Source of the DNA: Sipunculus nudus | Lineage: Eukaryota > Annelida > Sipuncula > Golfingiida > Sipunculidae | Reading direction: 5' to 3' | NCBI GenBank assembly: GCA_026874595.1 | Contig: CM049318.1 | Location: 33,131,956 to 33,195,955, forward strand | DNA length: 64,000 bases | Part shown: one piece after another, positions 49,401-58,932 of the stretch | How positions within the stretch are numbered: the stretch's first letter is position 1 | Layout: each line of letters begins with the position of its first letter | Program-made: the position numbers and the translations under genes | The notes under the pieces: model-generated | The model's input: the letters and a program-made list of their open reading frames with translations, nothing else | What the model was told of the DNA's origin: nothing | Databases searched by the model: none

Positions 49401-52400
49401 TCTGTTACTCAAATATGGCATAAGGTAGGAATTTAGTTACCTAGTTGAAAATTAGGTTCTGTAATCCTCTCCTCTACACTATAATTGTTTCCCATGAAAT
49501 GTACCTAATAAAAATTTTCATAGCAAAAAACAGGTGGACATGAGGGGATGAAACGGACTAAAGAATAATATATATGTATACCTCTTATGTTACAACAAAA
49601 AAATGGTCATTAATCTTAGAGCGGTTTATGAAATAGAAATGTGAAAACATTGTTCAATGTTGTTCTCTTTGCTGTCAAAGAGGTGCTCATGAAGACCCAA
49701 AAAAATGCTCATAGTATCTAACTTGTTGATGTTGGTAGATACCTTGGAGGTCTGAGGCTGCTCCAGGCGACGTGTAAGAAGTTCTACCAGTACTGCTCCA
49801 GGAGAGGGTAAGATATTGAACATTAAACCTTGAGCAAAATTTTTATTATTCAAAAGATAGGTCCATAGCCTGTTGGTGGCGGTCATGGTAATGATATCTA
49901 GATTTTAATTATTATGCCTTCCCCTCCCCACTGCCCATTCCAGGATTTGGACAGAAATCTTCAAAGAAATATATCTGTTTTTCAGCTGCAAAAACAAAGC
50001 CATTCTAGGTTGCTGTAGATATCAGGTTTCCAAGATACCTGTTTACAGGATAGAGATTATTACAAAGTATTGATTTTACTAGGATATTCAGAATATTACA
50101 TAAATCAGGCTTATTGCAGATAAAGCCATGCATTCAGAATATATATACATATTAATTCATACATAATGATGAAATTAAATTTGATTGTTTAGCTTTTTAA
50201 TGGGTATGAAAATAAAATATTTTTATCTACAGGATTGCACTGGCAAGAAGAAACTTCACTTTGAAGTATGACACAAATATTCCAAGACAGGTGGTATGTA
50301 CCCTGTTAACAAACAATCTTACATCTGTATCAGAAGTTATCAATGCCTAATATTGATGTACCGGTAGTTCACAAAATTTAATTTTTGTGTTTACAGGCAT
50401 AGATCACACATGATTAAAATATACTTGTATGTTTCTTAGTGTTGAACAGTAAGTAGAAATGTAGAACAGTACAAAACTAAGTGAGTGTGACTTCTCATTC
50501 CTTTTCTTTCCACCTCCACTCATATCTCATAATGTAGTTGCCTTCATATTTGTGAGACTAAGATTTTGTGATTTTCACTTTATCATTGTTTCGTGAAGAT
50601 CCCATTTTCCCAGTCTCATCACACAGTAACCTATACATAGTATATACAGTATCACATTGATTTCAGTGTGATAACTTTCCTGAATATTATCTGACTTCAT
50701 TCAAATTAAGGTCAGTGATTGCACTCATGCATACCTTGGCTAGGATTGGTTTTGGAGTGTCTGTTTGAAAATTTATTATCACCAGCTCCAAAACAAAACG
50801 AAATTTTCCCTTTTGTTCCCAATTCACAACCAAAATTATGACATGTTGAGACATCTTCAGGGAAAAATAAAAACTCAAACATATTGAGAAGGCACAACTG
50901 CACAACAAGTAGCGGAAGTGGGGGCCATAAATTCCATGAATCTACTTGTTAATATTAACAATCATTTTTAACATTTTACAAGGATGCATGACCATGAGTG
51001 GAACTTCTTGTTCCCAACAGGCAGATAATATGAGGTCAGGTGTTTTATTCAAAAGGGTTTCACTTTCACATTTATTTCCCTTTTGCAAAGATCTTAAATT
51101 TATAACTCCTATGAATTAAAAGCAATCCACAGTAGTTGTGTTTATACACTGTGATGGTGTGGCATGAATATTAAGGAATTTTCTGTCAGTTCTAGATACT
51201 GAGCAGTGAGCCATAGATAAAGCACTTGGCGGTCACATGTCATGTACCTCTTGGCTCCTCTCTGCCAACCCCTGACATGTAAGCCTGTTAATCCCCATTT
51301 AAAAAGTAGTTCTGATATATTTAGAAATCCACATGGTTTGACAATATATCACTTTTGTTTATTGTGTATGAGGTTATGAGCAGTTGGATATATATCTGTA
51401 CTTTTAGGGCCTGGCTGGCAGCAGTGCCATTGTGACAGCAACACTCCAGTGCCTGATGCATTTCTTTAACCTTACATGCCACGTGAGTAACCATACTGAC
51501 ATTGTTGATGACATTAAGAATTCCTTTAGAAAGTTTAATGATGATTTCAATACATGAAACCGTTTTGTATGATACCATTTAATTAATGAAAAATATTTTA
51601 CCCATGTAATCTAATAACTTAAAGACAAAAGTGTATCACCTGTAGAAATATTTTTCTCATAGTAAACCTTTACAAAAAACCCAGAGGTTACTCTTTTTTG
51701 TAATTAAGAGAATATTTATACATCTCCATGTTGTTCAACACTTTGAGTTGTGTATCTGAAGGGGAATTATATATTGTAGCAAAGCTTAAAAGGGTATTGT
51801 GGACCATACCATTGGAAATTCAACCCTACTGTAATATGAGGATTTTTTATGTGGTACAAAAAAGCTTTATTCCACTTTTAACTTTGCCAATATACAACCC
51901 CCTTACCACCAGACTATCTCCACAGATATATTCTTGCCTGGATGCTGTCTTTGGAGTACTTTCATATCACATACCCATGACTTTATAAAAACCTGACAGG
52001 TTTTATTTTTCCCAGTATCTTGAAACTGCCTATGTGGACTGCCATTTTGTGTGCAGACTAAACCGTGGATGTCACAGGTCACATGTAGTGATTACGGGTT
52101 ACTGCTAGTGCTATAAAAACTTTTAATGGAGGAGATGGGTGAGAAAGCAGGCAGTACATGACAGCTAGAAGAATCACAAAAGACACTGAGGCATTTATTT
52201 GCTGTGACTATTAAATTTCCACTCAAAATTAGATTCACTTTTGATAGGAGAATGAACTTCTTCTGATAGATTCTTGAAAGTCAAAGTTTGTGGTTTACTT
52301 GGGTAAGAAAGCATATATTAACTGGCAGGACACTTTCAGTGGTTCTCTCCCTTTAAAATTAACCAAGTACTATGTTAATTTTGCAGCAGAGGACATAAAC

Positions 52401-55400
52401 ATGCCAAGTGCATGAACCTGTGCTAAAAGAGTTAAACTGCAGATTACAGAATCCAGATTGAAAATTATGGATGTATATAGGTACTTTGGATATGATTGAT
52501 AATCTGCTTCTACAGGATATGCCTCTTGAGCTCCAGCCTGAGTTTATCCTAGATGTAGAGAAAGAAGAGCTCTTTATACAAGCAGGGTTACAAGACAGAG
52601 TGGTACAAGTGAGTACAGGATATAAACTAGATATCACATGACTAAGCAGTAGACACATATATTCACCGGGTTTACTTGATCAATGTCATTAGACAGTGTC
52701 TATGGGCCATTGTTATCACTAATTAAAAAAAATGGCTGCCTAAAAGGATAAAATAAAATTAAATACACCAAAGATAAATCAACACAGGTCATTTCATGGA
52801 GATATTACTTAATTCCTGTACACACAAAATACAGTATAACACAAGATGGCATTTGAACCAACTAGCTTCTATACTTGAATACTTTAAATAAGAAAGTAAT
52901 TAAATAAAACAAGCATTACAAAGAATTCTTAGAATTGGTTACAGGTTTCAGCTTTATTATTGTGTATATAGAGAAAGAAAGTTTTCAGATGGTTAATATA
53001 CATGATACCTATGTCCTCATTAAAGTTCTTTTCTACCCTTACAGCAGTGACCATTATTAGACCCCCAATTTCTTTATTTGAATGATTCTTGATGTAGCTT
53101 AGACGTATACTGATAGCATATGCTTTGTTCAGTAATCTTGTGTTGTAAATGATTCAACAGATAGTGCAGTGGTTACAGTTATCCTCACAGCTTGATTTTT
53201 GCACTATTACTATTTCATGTCTTATTTCTTTGACATATACCAAGAGTATATTTCTGCATTTATGGTATGTGTTGTGTTTTGTAGGTATATGAAGGTCTAG
53301 TCTACATGGATTTTTCAGAAGAACTCTTCACCCAACATGGCCACGGTGAGCACATTATAATAAGAACATCAGCAAATCTGCTTCATTGTCCCCTGCTTCC
53401 GCGGAACGGAGGACATTGATTTGGGTTTGTTTTTCTCTCTGTCTGTCTGTCCGTCTGGTCGTTTCCATGCAATAGATTTCCTAAATATTATCTGATTTCA
53501 TTCAAATTTGGGTCAGTGATTGCTCACATGCATACCTTGGTTGGGATTGGTTTTTGAGTGTCAGTCTGAAATTTATTCTCACCAGCTTAAAACAAAAAAT
53601 AAAATTTTGTTTTCAAATTGACCACAAAAAATTATGACATGTTGAGACATCTTCAGGGGCAATGAAAACTAAAACCCAGCCACTATGACATGTTGATACA
53701 TCTTCAGGGGGTAATAAATTAAAAATATATTAGAGGAGGCAAGGAGGGGAAAACAAGAGGTGGAAGCGGGGGACATAAGTTTCACAAATTTGCTTGTTTA
53801 TTATCACCTGTTATTGATGAAAACCAACTAAACAAATGCACTTTGTAATCATCCCTTAATATGCCCAGCTGAGATTACTCGCCAGTAATATTGCGTTTGG
53901 GTATGTTTGGGTAAGCTTTAAGGCTGATAATTTGGTTACATATGTTGAGATACAGCCATTGCTTCAGCAATAAAATATATATGAATGGAAGTTATTTGAG
54001 AATTTTGTTATACACACAGATGTTGAGAAATCAGAATAATGATCACATGTCTAGAAAGTGCAGTGTGGATATCAGTAATAAATCAATCAAGAAGACCTTT
54101 CACATTATATAATCTTGAATAGAATTTTCTTTTACATCATATAGTATATTCCATTTCAGTGTAGTCCTTACTGATAAATCTCATTTTTCTGGTTATTTTT
54201 TTTAGGTACCCTTGTCCATGTTAGTACTGCAAAACTGGATAATTCTCATATTGATCAAGATAAAGTCTGTTATTATACATTCATATTCATAAAGATTATT
54301 TGATTGAAATGGTCACTATTCCTCACAGTCTAAGAAGCTATGGTGCCCTTATTATTCCAGGAAAGTATGAAAGAATGTCCATGGACAACCTGCCACAGTT
54401 CTGGTTGGCTTACCTTGGGGACCCAAGTGACTCTGGCAAGATTCACAGTGATGTCGGTGCTCGCTGGAGAAATGGTAAGTAATCATGTGGAGCATTGCGG
54501 AGAAATGATTAGTAAAATTACTGGACTTGTAATGGTTAGGGCACTACAGCTGTGACTGTAAGGTTGTGGGTTCACATCCTGTTCAGACCAACTTCAGCTC
54601 TAACCACCTTCCATGGTGAATGGGTAGAACACAAGGATTAAAGCCAGGAGGTTGTGAGTTCAAATCTCAGCCAAGGTGGTGAGATATTTCACTGTCAGCA
54701 ACCAGCTAGTGTGGGTGCTCTGCAGGCTTAATGGGTCATGTCTAACACACAAACAAGTGCATTTTTTTGGGGGCCCCCTCAGTTATATGACCCAGCAATG
54801 GGGTGACAAACACCCAGGACATGGAGGAGTGACACCACAATTATCACTTGTAAGCCCTTGTCACAAATTCTGAAACCAAAATGGTGTTTTGCAGATGTAC
54901 ATATCACTCAGTTAAGTAAGCATTAAAAACAGGTTTGGTTACCCCTAACATCAAAAATATATAAAAAAAACTCTAATCTAGGGTCCCACGCCAAGGTTTT
55001 TTCCACAAGGGTGTGCCCTCTCTACCCAGGAGTGAATGAAAACTTGTCTTTGGTGTCAGACAAATGCAGAATGATTTAACCTACTAGATAATGGACCTGT
55101 CTGTTGAAAAAAATTGAAAAGTAATCTGGACTGTACATTTTATAGTCAGATTTGTTTGCTTTCACTGGTATTAAATTATAGTGTCACAGGTTACACTGCC
55201 TGTCTAATGAGTGTCATCACCCATGGGTCACTTGTATTACTATCAGGCTTTTGTATTGATTCATATACAGTATATCTTGTCATTTTTCTCTTACAGGTGA
55301 CTCTGCAGTTGTCACAGCCATGAAGACTTTTGCAAGTTTAACTGATCAGGCAAGGTGAGTTTTCACAAGATGGTGTATCTAATTTACGCTTTCTTACAAT

Positions 55401-58400
55401 TTACTTCAGCCCATATAAGTGTATATATGCCTTACAGTGTTTCAAGTGTTTCCTCATTTTTATTGAAAACTGTTATTGATTTTTTTTCAGGGAAGCCTTT
55501 GTCAACCATGACTGGACTCAGCTGGCAGAGCTCATGAACCGTAACTTTGATTTAAGGAGGTATTTCATTCATTACCATGTGCAATTTTAATTTTTTTTTG
55601 TTATAACGGAGAATGTGAAGTTCCACATTTTATACATGATCAGTTTTTAGCTGAGTCTTGCTGCAGGGTTTAATGATTAACCACTTGAGCGGGGCTATTA
55701 AAAGTCCCAGAAAATGTTAGAAGGACATGTACAAGCAGAGATGGGTTCCTACATGACAGCCTGGGCAAGTGGGTCTGACATACATAAAAACTTTGTACAA
55801 TGAACAAACATTTTAACCTGTTTATTGTGGCAAAGTAATCCTTTGGAACACACTTTTTGTGTTTGTGATTCAGTTCACTTAATTTTGTAGGACAAGTAAA
55901 ATTCAGCTTGTGAGCAAGTAAAAACTGGGAATGTACTTTATAAAGTTAATGCCAAACCCTTTACTGAGCTATTGCAGTTGGCCTTTGTGTGTCATCCCTC
56001 AGTTGCCTGTCTCATCAGCTGGCAATTCATTAGCAAGGCAAATATTTTCAGTATCAAACATAAAAAGCTCTTGATTTGGCATCTGTTCAGGTTTTGATGA
56101 ATATCATTTGAAATCTTAAAAAATCTCAGCGACTTGTTATTGATCTACTGGTAACCACGAACTCTATGTGACCTTAATTGCATATTCATTCAATGAATAA
56201 TCATGAGCAGAGCAGTTGCAACCAACCAATCAATTTACCTTCAACAGTGAAAACAGTCAACCTTACAAGACCAAAATTTGCTTAATTTGGAAAACTCTCC
56301 CAAACAGAAGATGTGGACCAGTATCTACATGTTGCCATAATATATTTTTATACAAAGGAGAAAGTGCACTAGTGTGAAAAGTTCCAGGCCAAAGTTTGCA
56401 GGAGTTATTCTGATGACTGCTGAGTGAATGACAATGTCTTATCTTGCACTGCATTCATATGACAAATAACCCAAAGGCAAATGGATGGAGCTGTTGTGGT
56501 CAGGTCAATAAGTATTTTGTTATAAAATCATTTTAGAACTATAAAAGTTTTTTATGTGTTAAAGATTACTGAACAGTTAAGTAACTGTACAGTTTTTGGC
56601 TTTAAAAAATCATTAGAAAGAACACTTATTAGTGACACAACTAAAATTTAGCTAATGCTATGTCCCATAAGCATACTGCAGCCCTAGATCAGAAAAAAGT
56701 CGAAATTTGTTATTTTGAGTTTGTTTTTAAGGCCACAGTGATAAAAACAGGATTACAGTAAGCGGCATTGCATTCATCAGTTGATCAGTTGCAAATAAAG
56801 CCTTAAAGAAGGAATTTGATACGAATCCCTGAACAGCAGCTGATAGGGAGGTACTAACTTGATGTAAACAGTGGACTATTGGTCTATATTACTCAGTCTT
56901 TACCATGCACAATATGTGAATAACATTTTATTCAGTGCATATTGCAATTAGACGGTAAAGGTCCTGACCTTTTCCTGTATTGGTAGAATTTTGTTTATTT
57001 CATTTGTAATTTATTGAGTTACCATTATCATGTTTTATTTGAGGAAACCACAAATTGAGGACAACTTGCTGACTTGGATTGATTTTACAGGGAAATTTAC
57101 GGGGATGCTGCCCTTGGGGAGGTTAACCTGAAGATGATCCAGGTTGCACGAACTCACGGTGCAGCAGTCAAATTTCCTGGCAGTGGTGGAGCTGTAGTAG
57201 GCATGTGCCTTGATCCTGATAAACTGGTGAGTATAGTATAGTTACTGGTTATTTGAATTTAATCATGGTAAACTCATGACAGGTCAGATACCACTAATCA
57301 GTATAATAGGACACCCCACTCTGCTATTACTCAGGCCCATGTGTCCCTGTATTGCTGTTTAAGTAATATACCTTATGAAGAATGAGAAAACAGTACACTT
57401 ATATGGTCAACTAGTATCGGAATATTGGACTACTGGATGGTGATCACAAATCAGCAAGGACAATTCACTGCCAGCACCCAATATTTGTCCAAATTATATT
57501 AGACCTATACAGTAGCCCTGGAAAAAATATATGCTTGTTTATTGCCAGAGAACAAACCACCTGTATTAGATTTCTCAGTGTCCAGTAGATGTCATGACCT
57601 GTGACATTCCATATCAACCTCCGCACAAGGTCAAGATCAATTGAGACAGACGATAACCCCTGCAATTTTTTGTTCACCTGGCACACTACTTCAGCGGCCT
57701 CAAGGCAACCACTGTATACAAACATGATAGACCATATGGCCTTGGACCATTCGGAACTCCTTGGCTGAATTTGTATTCTCCCGAGATCACCCGAAAGTCG
57801 AGGCAAGGTGTTCTGAGTTGGACCAGGATGTCAGCTCAGCATCCCACCCATTTACCAATCACATGTTTAAACCAGGTGCCACGTGGTATTTGTTTGTATA
57901 TATTTACACCTCCGCATCACCTTTATTGCTGCACAATGTAGTTCCCTGAGTTTTATGAAATTTCAAACAAAAAGACAATAATATTCTTTATACCCGTTAT
58001 ATTTATAATAAATGTTGTCAATGCATGCTTTATATTTGCTCCATTGACTTAATTGTAATTTACAATTCCTATGTGCAATACCTCAATTTCAGCATAAAAG
58101 CATGTTGAGTTAATCAATGTATGCAGGAGGTTTATCCTTGATATTCAAAGATGGACCTTCTGTGTGGAGAATGATGCCATATCTATGTCAAGATTTAATT
58201 AATGTTTCTTGTTTTCAAGACCTGCACCTCCTTAACTTAATTTTAAAATCAACCATTAATATCTTTAGATATCTTTACTCATATAAATATAACTAACATA
58301 CAGACAGACATATATAGATGACAATGTAACCTCAGTATTTATTGTTAGGGGATAGGTTTACAGGTTTTAATCTTTCAATTTTATTGTCTTTCCAGAGTGA

Positions 58401-58500
58401 AGTCAGGCGAGCATTTCAGGCAGAAGGATTTGTGTTTTGTGAGATCTTGCCATATCACGGAAAGCAGTTACCCCAAAGACCCAATTCAAGTTCCCACTGA
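43393..58500 (+). CDS. glukup: Glucuronokinase-type GHMP sugar kinase, 14 exons, 5' partial
   Basis: Joined exons encode 397 residues to a TGA, every junction GT-AG and in phase. The enzyme family phosphorylates D-glucuronate at C1 with ATP in the cytosol, feeding UDP-glucuronate synthesis. Visible motifs: VGLMGNPSDGFHGKT (residues ~57-71), YDTNIPRQVGLAGSSAIV (~153-169; the GHMP glycine/serine ATP loop), AGLQDRVVQ (~209-217; its Asp aligns with the catalytic Asp of galactokinase-type enzymes), GDPSDSGKIHS (~257-267), and KFPGSGGAVVG (~345-355; the C-terminal GHMP motif). Order and spacing match plant glucuronokinases of about 360 residues throughout, so the kinase domain is complete. Residues 1-55 lie before the kinase domain. 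In fish the homologue is fused to a putative UDP-sugar pyrophosphorylase, which explains the missing start; the symbol is borrowed from that gene. Introns range from 136 bp to 3.6 kb. Confidence 0.88.
44240..44334 (+). CDS. glukup: Exon 2, linker before kinase domain
   Basis: Acceptor GTGTTCCAG, donor GTAGGT. Encodes GVADYQRWLHYFAEQQEKNN and continues to KRAHA plus a split Arg. The Arg joins VGLMGNPSD of exon 3 exactly where plant enzymes have an Ala-Arg before the same motif. Confidence 0.85.
44821..44926 (+). CDS. glukup: Exon 3, GHMP N-terminal motif
   Basis: Acceptor after a long pyrimidine tract ending TTTTTTCCAG, donor GTAATG. Encodes VGLMGNPSDGFHGKT and NFWAEVTIAESAKL, a strongly diagnostic block of the glucuronokinase family. 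Confidence 0.95.
45430..47291 (+). mobile_element. ~1.9-kb intronic element, same family as nested type D insertion
   Basis: Starts TTAGCTCAGCTGACTGTAAG, followed by GTCCGTC/GTCCGGCC simple repeats and GTTAACAGGGCACG. It ends at GTCATGACCCATGGGTC then CTTTGT. These are the reverse of the ends seen at 18169-19416. The interior is AT-rich with no open frame. It lies in intron 3 in the gene's own orientation. A further copy of the end motif at 47874-47895 suggests a second, truncated insertion. Confidence 0.6.
46266..46278. repeat. C13 tract
   Basis: Thirteen consecutive C inside the intron 3 element; unstable and prone to miscounting. Confidence 0.9.
47945..48338. mobile_element. MITE in intron 3, TACTGTGGTTG ends
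   Basis: TACTGTGGTTG at the left and CAACCACAGTA at the right are perfect inverted repeats. With TA as target duplication the element is CTGTGGTTG...CAACCACAG, about 390 bp. The interior has TTCATATTCACGATT-type phrases and no coding capacity. TA-flanked ends suggest mobilisation by a Tc1/mariner-type transposase. Confidence 0.7.
48539..48618 (+). CDS. glukup: Exon 4
   Basis: Acceptor ATTCTCCAG, donor GTAACA. Encodes VLTPHPLNDPTEFGSLGDLF and GISRKE plus a split Gly, matching the family's KPHPFHD region. Confidence 0.93.
49025..49558. mobile_element. MITE in intron 4, 35-bp inverted repeats
   Basis: The left end starts GTCCGTTTCACCACCTG and continues TGTCCACCTGTTTTTTG; the right end is its reverse complement with about four mismatches over 35 bp. 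It is flanked by TA on both sides (49023-49024 and 49559-49560). About 534 bp with no coding capacity. The likely parent is a TA-targeting DNA transposon. Confidence 0.82.
49739..49807 (+). CDS. glukup: Exon 5
   Basis: Acceptor TGTTGGTAG (poor pyrimidine tract), donor GTAAGA. Encodes YLGGLRLLQATCKKFYQYCS plus RR and a split Gly. It matches the GGVRLL...CK block of plant enzymes, so the weak acceptor is accepted. Confidence 0.92.
50233..50293 (+). CDS. glukup: Exon 6
   Basis: Acceptor TTTATCTACAG, donor GTATGT. Encodes IALARRNFTLKYDTNIPRQV, the segment leading into the ATP loop. Confidence 0.95.
50670..50945. repeat. Truncated copy of the intron 9 repeat
   Basis: From AATATTATCTGACTTCATTC through GCATACCTTGG, ATTATGACATGTTGAGACAT and GCGGAAGTGGGGGCCATAAA, this follows 53480-53790 in order, lacking the left inverted-repeat end. 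It lies in intron 6. Confidence 0.8.
51408..51482 (+). CDS. glukup: Exon 7, ATP-binding loop
   Basis: Acceptor GTACTTTTAG, donor GTGAGT. Encodes GLAGSSAIVTATLQCLMHFF and NLTCH. GLAGSSA is the GHMP motif 2 phosphate loop; the intron falls immediately before it. Confidence 0.96.
51483..53284. other. Introns 7 and 8, nothing further seen (exon 8 excepted)
   Basis: AT-rich intron sequence with no inverted-repeat element, microsatellite or open frame that I can support, apart from exon 8 at 52516-52608. Confidence 0.5.
52516..52608 (+). CDS. glukup: Exon 8, catalytic Asp region
   Basis: Acceptor GCTTCTACAG, donor GTGAGT. Encodes DMPLELQPEFILDVEKEELF and IQAGLQDRVVQ. The Asp of GLQDRV is the likely catalytic base by comparison with GIMDQ of galactokinase. 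Confidence 0.95.
53285..53345 (+). CDS. glukup: Exon 9
   Basis: Acceptor GTTTTGTAG, donor GTGAGC. Encodes VYEGLVYMDFSEELFTQHGH plus a split Gly; the family has VYGGLVHMDF here. Confidence 0.95.
53388..53785. mobile_element. MITE-like element in intron 9
   Basis: Left end TGTCCCCTGCTTCCGCGG, right end GGTGGAAGCGGGGGACATAA. The two are inverted repeats of about 16 bp with two mismatches. Next to the left end is a CTGTCTGTCTGTCCGTCTGG run. A truncated relative is at 50670-50945, so the family has at least two copies in this gene. Confidence 0.7.
54361..54474 (+). CDS. glukup: Exon 10
   Basis: Acceptor TTATTATTCCAG, donor GTAAGT. Encodes 37 residues including LAYLGDPSDSGKIHSDVGAR, matching the ENPSDSGKVHS block of plant enzymes. 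Confidence 0.95.
54515..54700 (+). mobile_element. tRNA-derived SINE-like element, two tRNA-like heads
   Basis: The first head has an A-box-like TAATGGTTAGGGCA and a B-box-like GGTTCACATCC. The second, 54603-54680, has ACCACCTT and AAGGTGGT pairing as an acceptor-like stem and a T-arm-like GTGAGTTCAAATCTCAG. Length and order suit pol III promoters, but the arms are degenerate, so this is a tRNA-related retroposon and not a functional tRNA. It lies in intron 10. Confidence 0.55.
55213..55235 (+). repeat. Solo CCCATGGGTC end motif
   Basis: GTCATCACCCATGGGTCACT followed by TGT is one base off the end of the family seen at 18169 and 45430-47291. No matching partner end is seen nearby in intron 10. 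Confidence 0.6.
55297..55354 (+). CDS. glukup: Exon 11
   Basis: Acceptor TTCTCTTACAG, donor GTGAGT. Encodes DSAVVTAMKTFASLTDQA with split codons at both ends, a helical segment. Confidence 0.92.
55491..55559 (+). CDS. glukup: Exon 12
   Basis: Acceptor after TTTTTTTTCAG, donor GTATTT. Encodes EAFVNHDWTQLAELMNRNFD and LR plus a split Arg; the family has LVELMNLNFDIRR. Confidence 0.95.
55560..57090. other. Intron 12, nothing further seen
   Basis: 1.5 kb of AT-rich sequence without recognisable repeats or coding potential. Confidence 0.5.
57091..57226 (+). CDS. glukup: Exon 13, C-terminal GHMP motif
   Basis: Acceptor GATTTTACAG, donor GTGAGT. Encodes 45 residues including EIYGDAALGEVNLKMIQVAR and KFPGSGGAVVGMCL. 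Plants have KFTGSGGAV at this point. Confidence 0.96.
58396..58500 (+). CDS. glukup: Exon 14, terminal exon with stop
   Basis: Acceptor TGTCTTTCCAG; the frame ends in TGA at 58498-58500. Encodes SEVRRAFQAEGFVFCEILPY followed by a polar tail ending in SSSH. The SEV...AEGF pattern matches the last conserved helix of the family. Confidence 0.93.
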   Translation, partial: SEVRRAFQAEGFVFCEILPYHGKQLPQRPNSSSH

Positions 58501-58680
58501 GACATCTCCATTGGCAGTTTGAACCATACAGATAGATAACCACTGATCTTTATGATGTAGGACTCGGTTCCAAGTCTGGACTTGAACTTTGACTCCACAG
58601 ACCTAAACTCAGACATATGCTCAGACTTAGAGGTAAGGCTGATCCACTTCAAGTGGTTTTAATAAAAAAAAAAGATCTGT
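58501..58680 (+). other. Probable 3' UTR with AATAAA
   Basis: An AATAAA hexamer at 58661-58666 lies 160 bp after the stop, but it opens a genomic A run, so real cleavage there is uncertain. From 58556 the sequence is rich in GACTTGGACT-like steps. Confidence 0.35.
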
Positions 58681-58932
58681 CACATACTGTAAAAAATAGT
58701 GTGAACTATTTGTAGAATACTGTAATTAAGACCATATAGGTCAAGCTTTAGCTCTGCATTGAGATGTAATGAAAGTCAATTACTAATCAAGTGTAAATCA
58801 ACCATAAAATGCACACGGTATTCTCAGATTCCAATTTCAAATTTTAATAAGGAGGTTTGTACTAGACTCAGACATTGACTTGGACTTGGACTTAAGTGGC
58901 CTGTACTCGGACTTGCACTCAGACTTGGCTGG
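58556..58932. repeat. Degenerate GACTTG/GACTCAGACTT hexamer-like repeats
   Basis: Two clusters, 58556-58632 and 58862-58932, are built from imperfect ACTCAGACTTGG-type steps and separated by ordinary sequence. A short minus-strand frame over the first is a by-product. Confidence 0.6.

Noticed and set aside
54603-54680. Functional tRNA gene
   Set aside because: Acceptor-like and T-arm-like pairing exist, but D and anticodon arms do not fold convincingly; better explained as a SINE head.
57465-57806. 113-residue minus-strand frame inside intron 13
   Set aside because: Longest open frame in non-repeat sequence and slightly richer in GC than its surroundings, but I recognise no motif and it overlaps another open frame on the plus strand. 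A decayed element fragment is possible.
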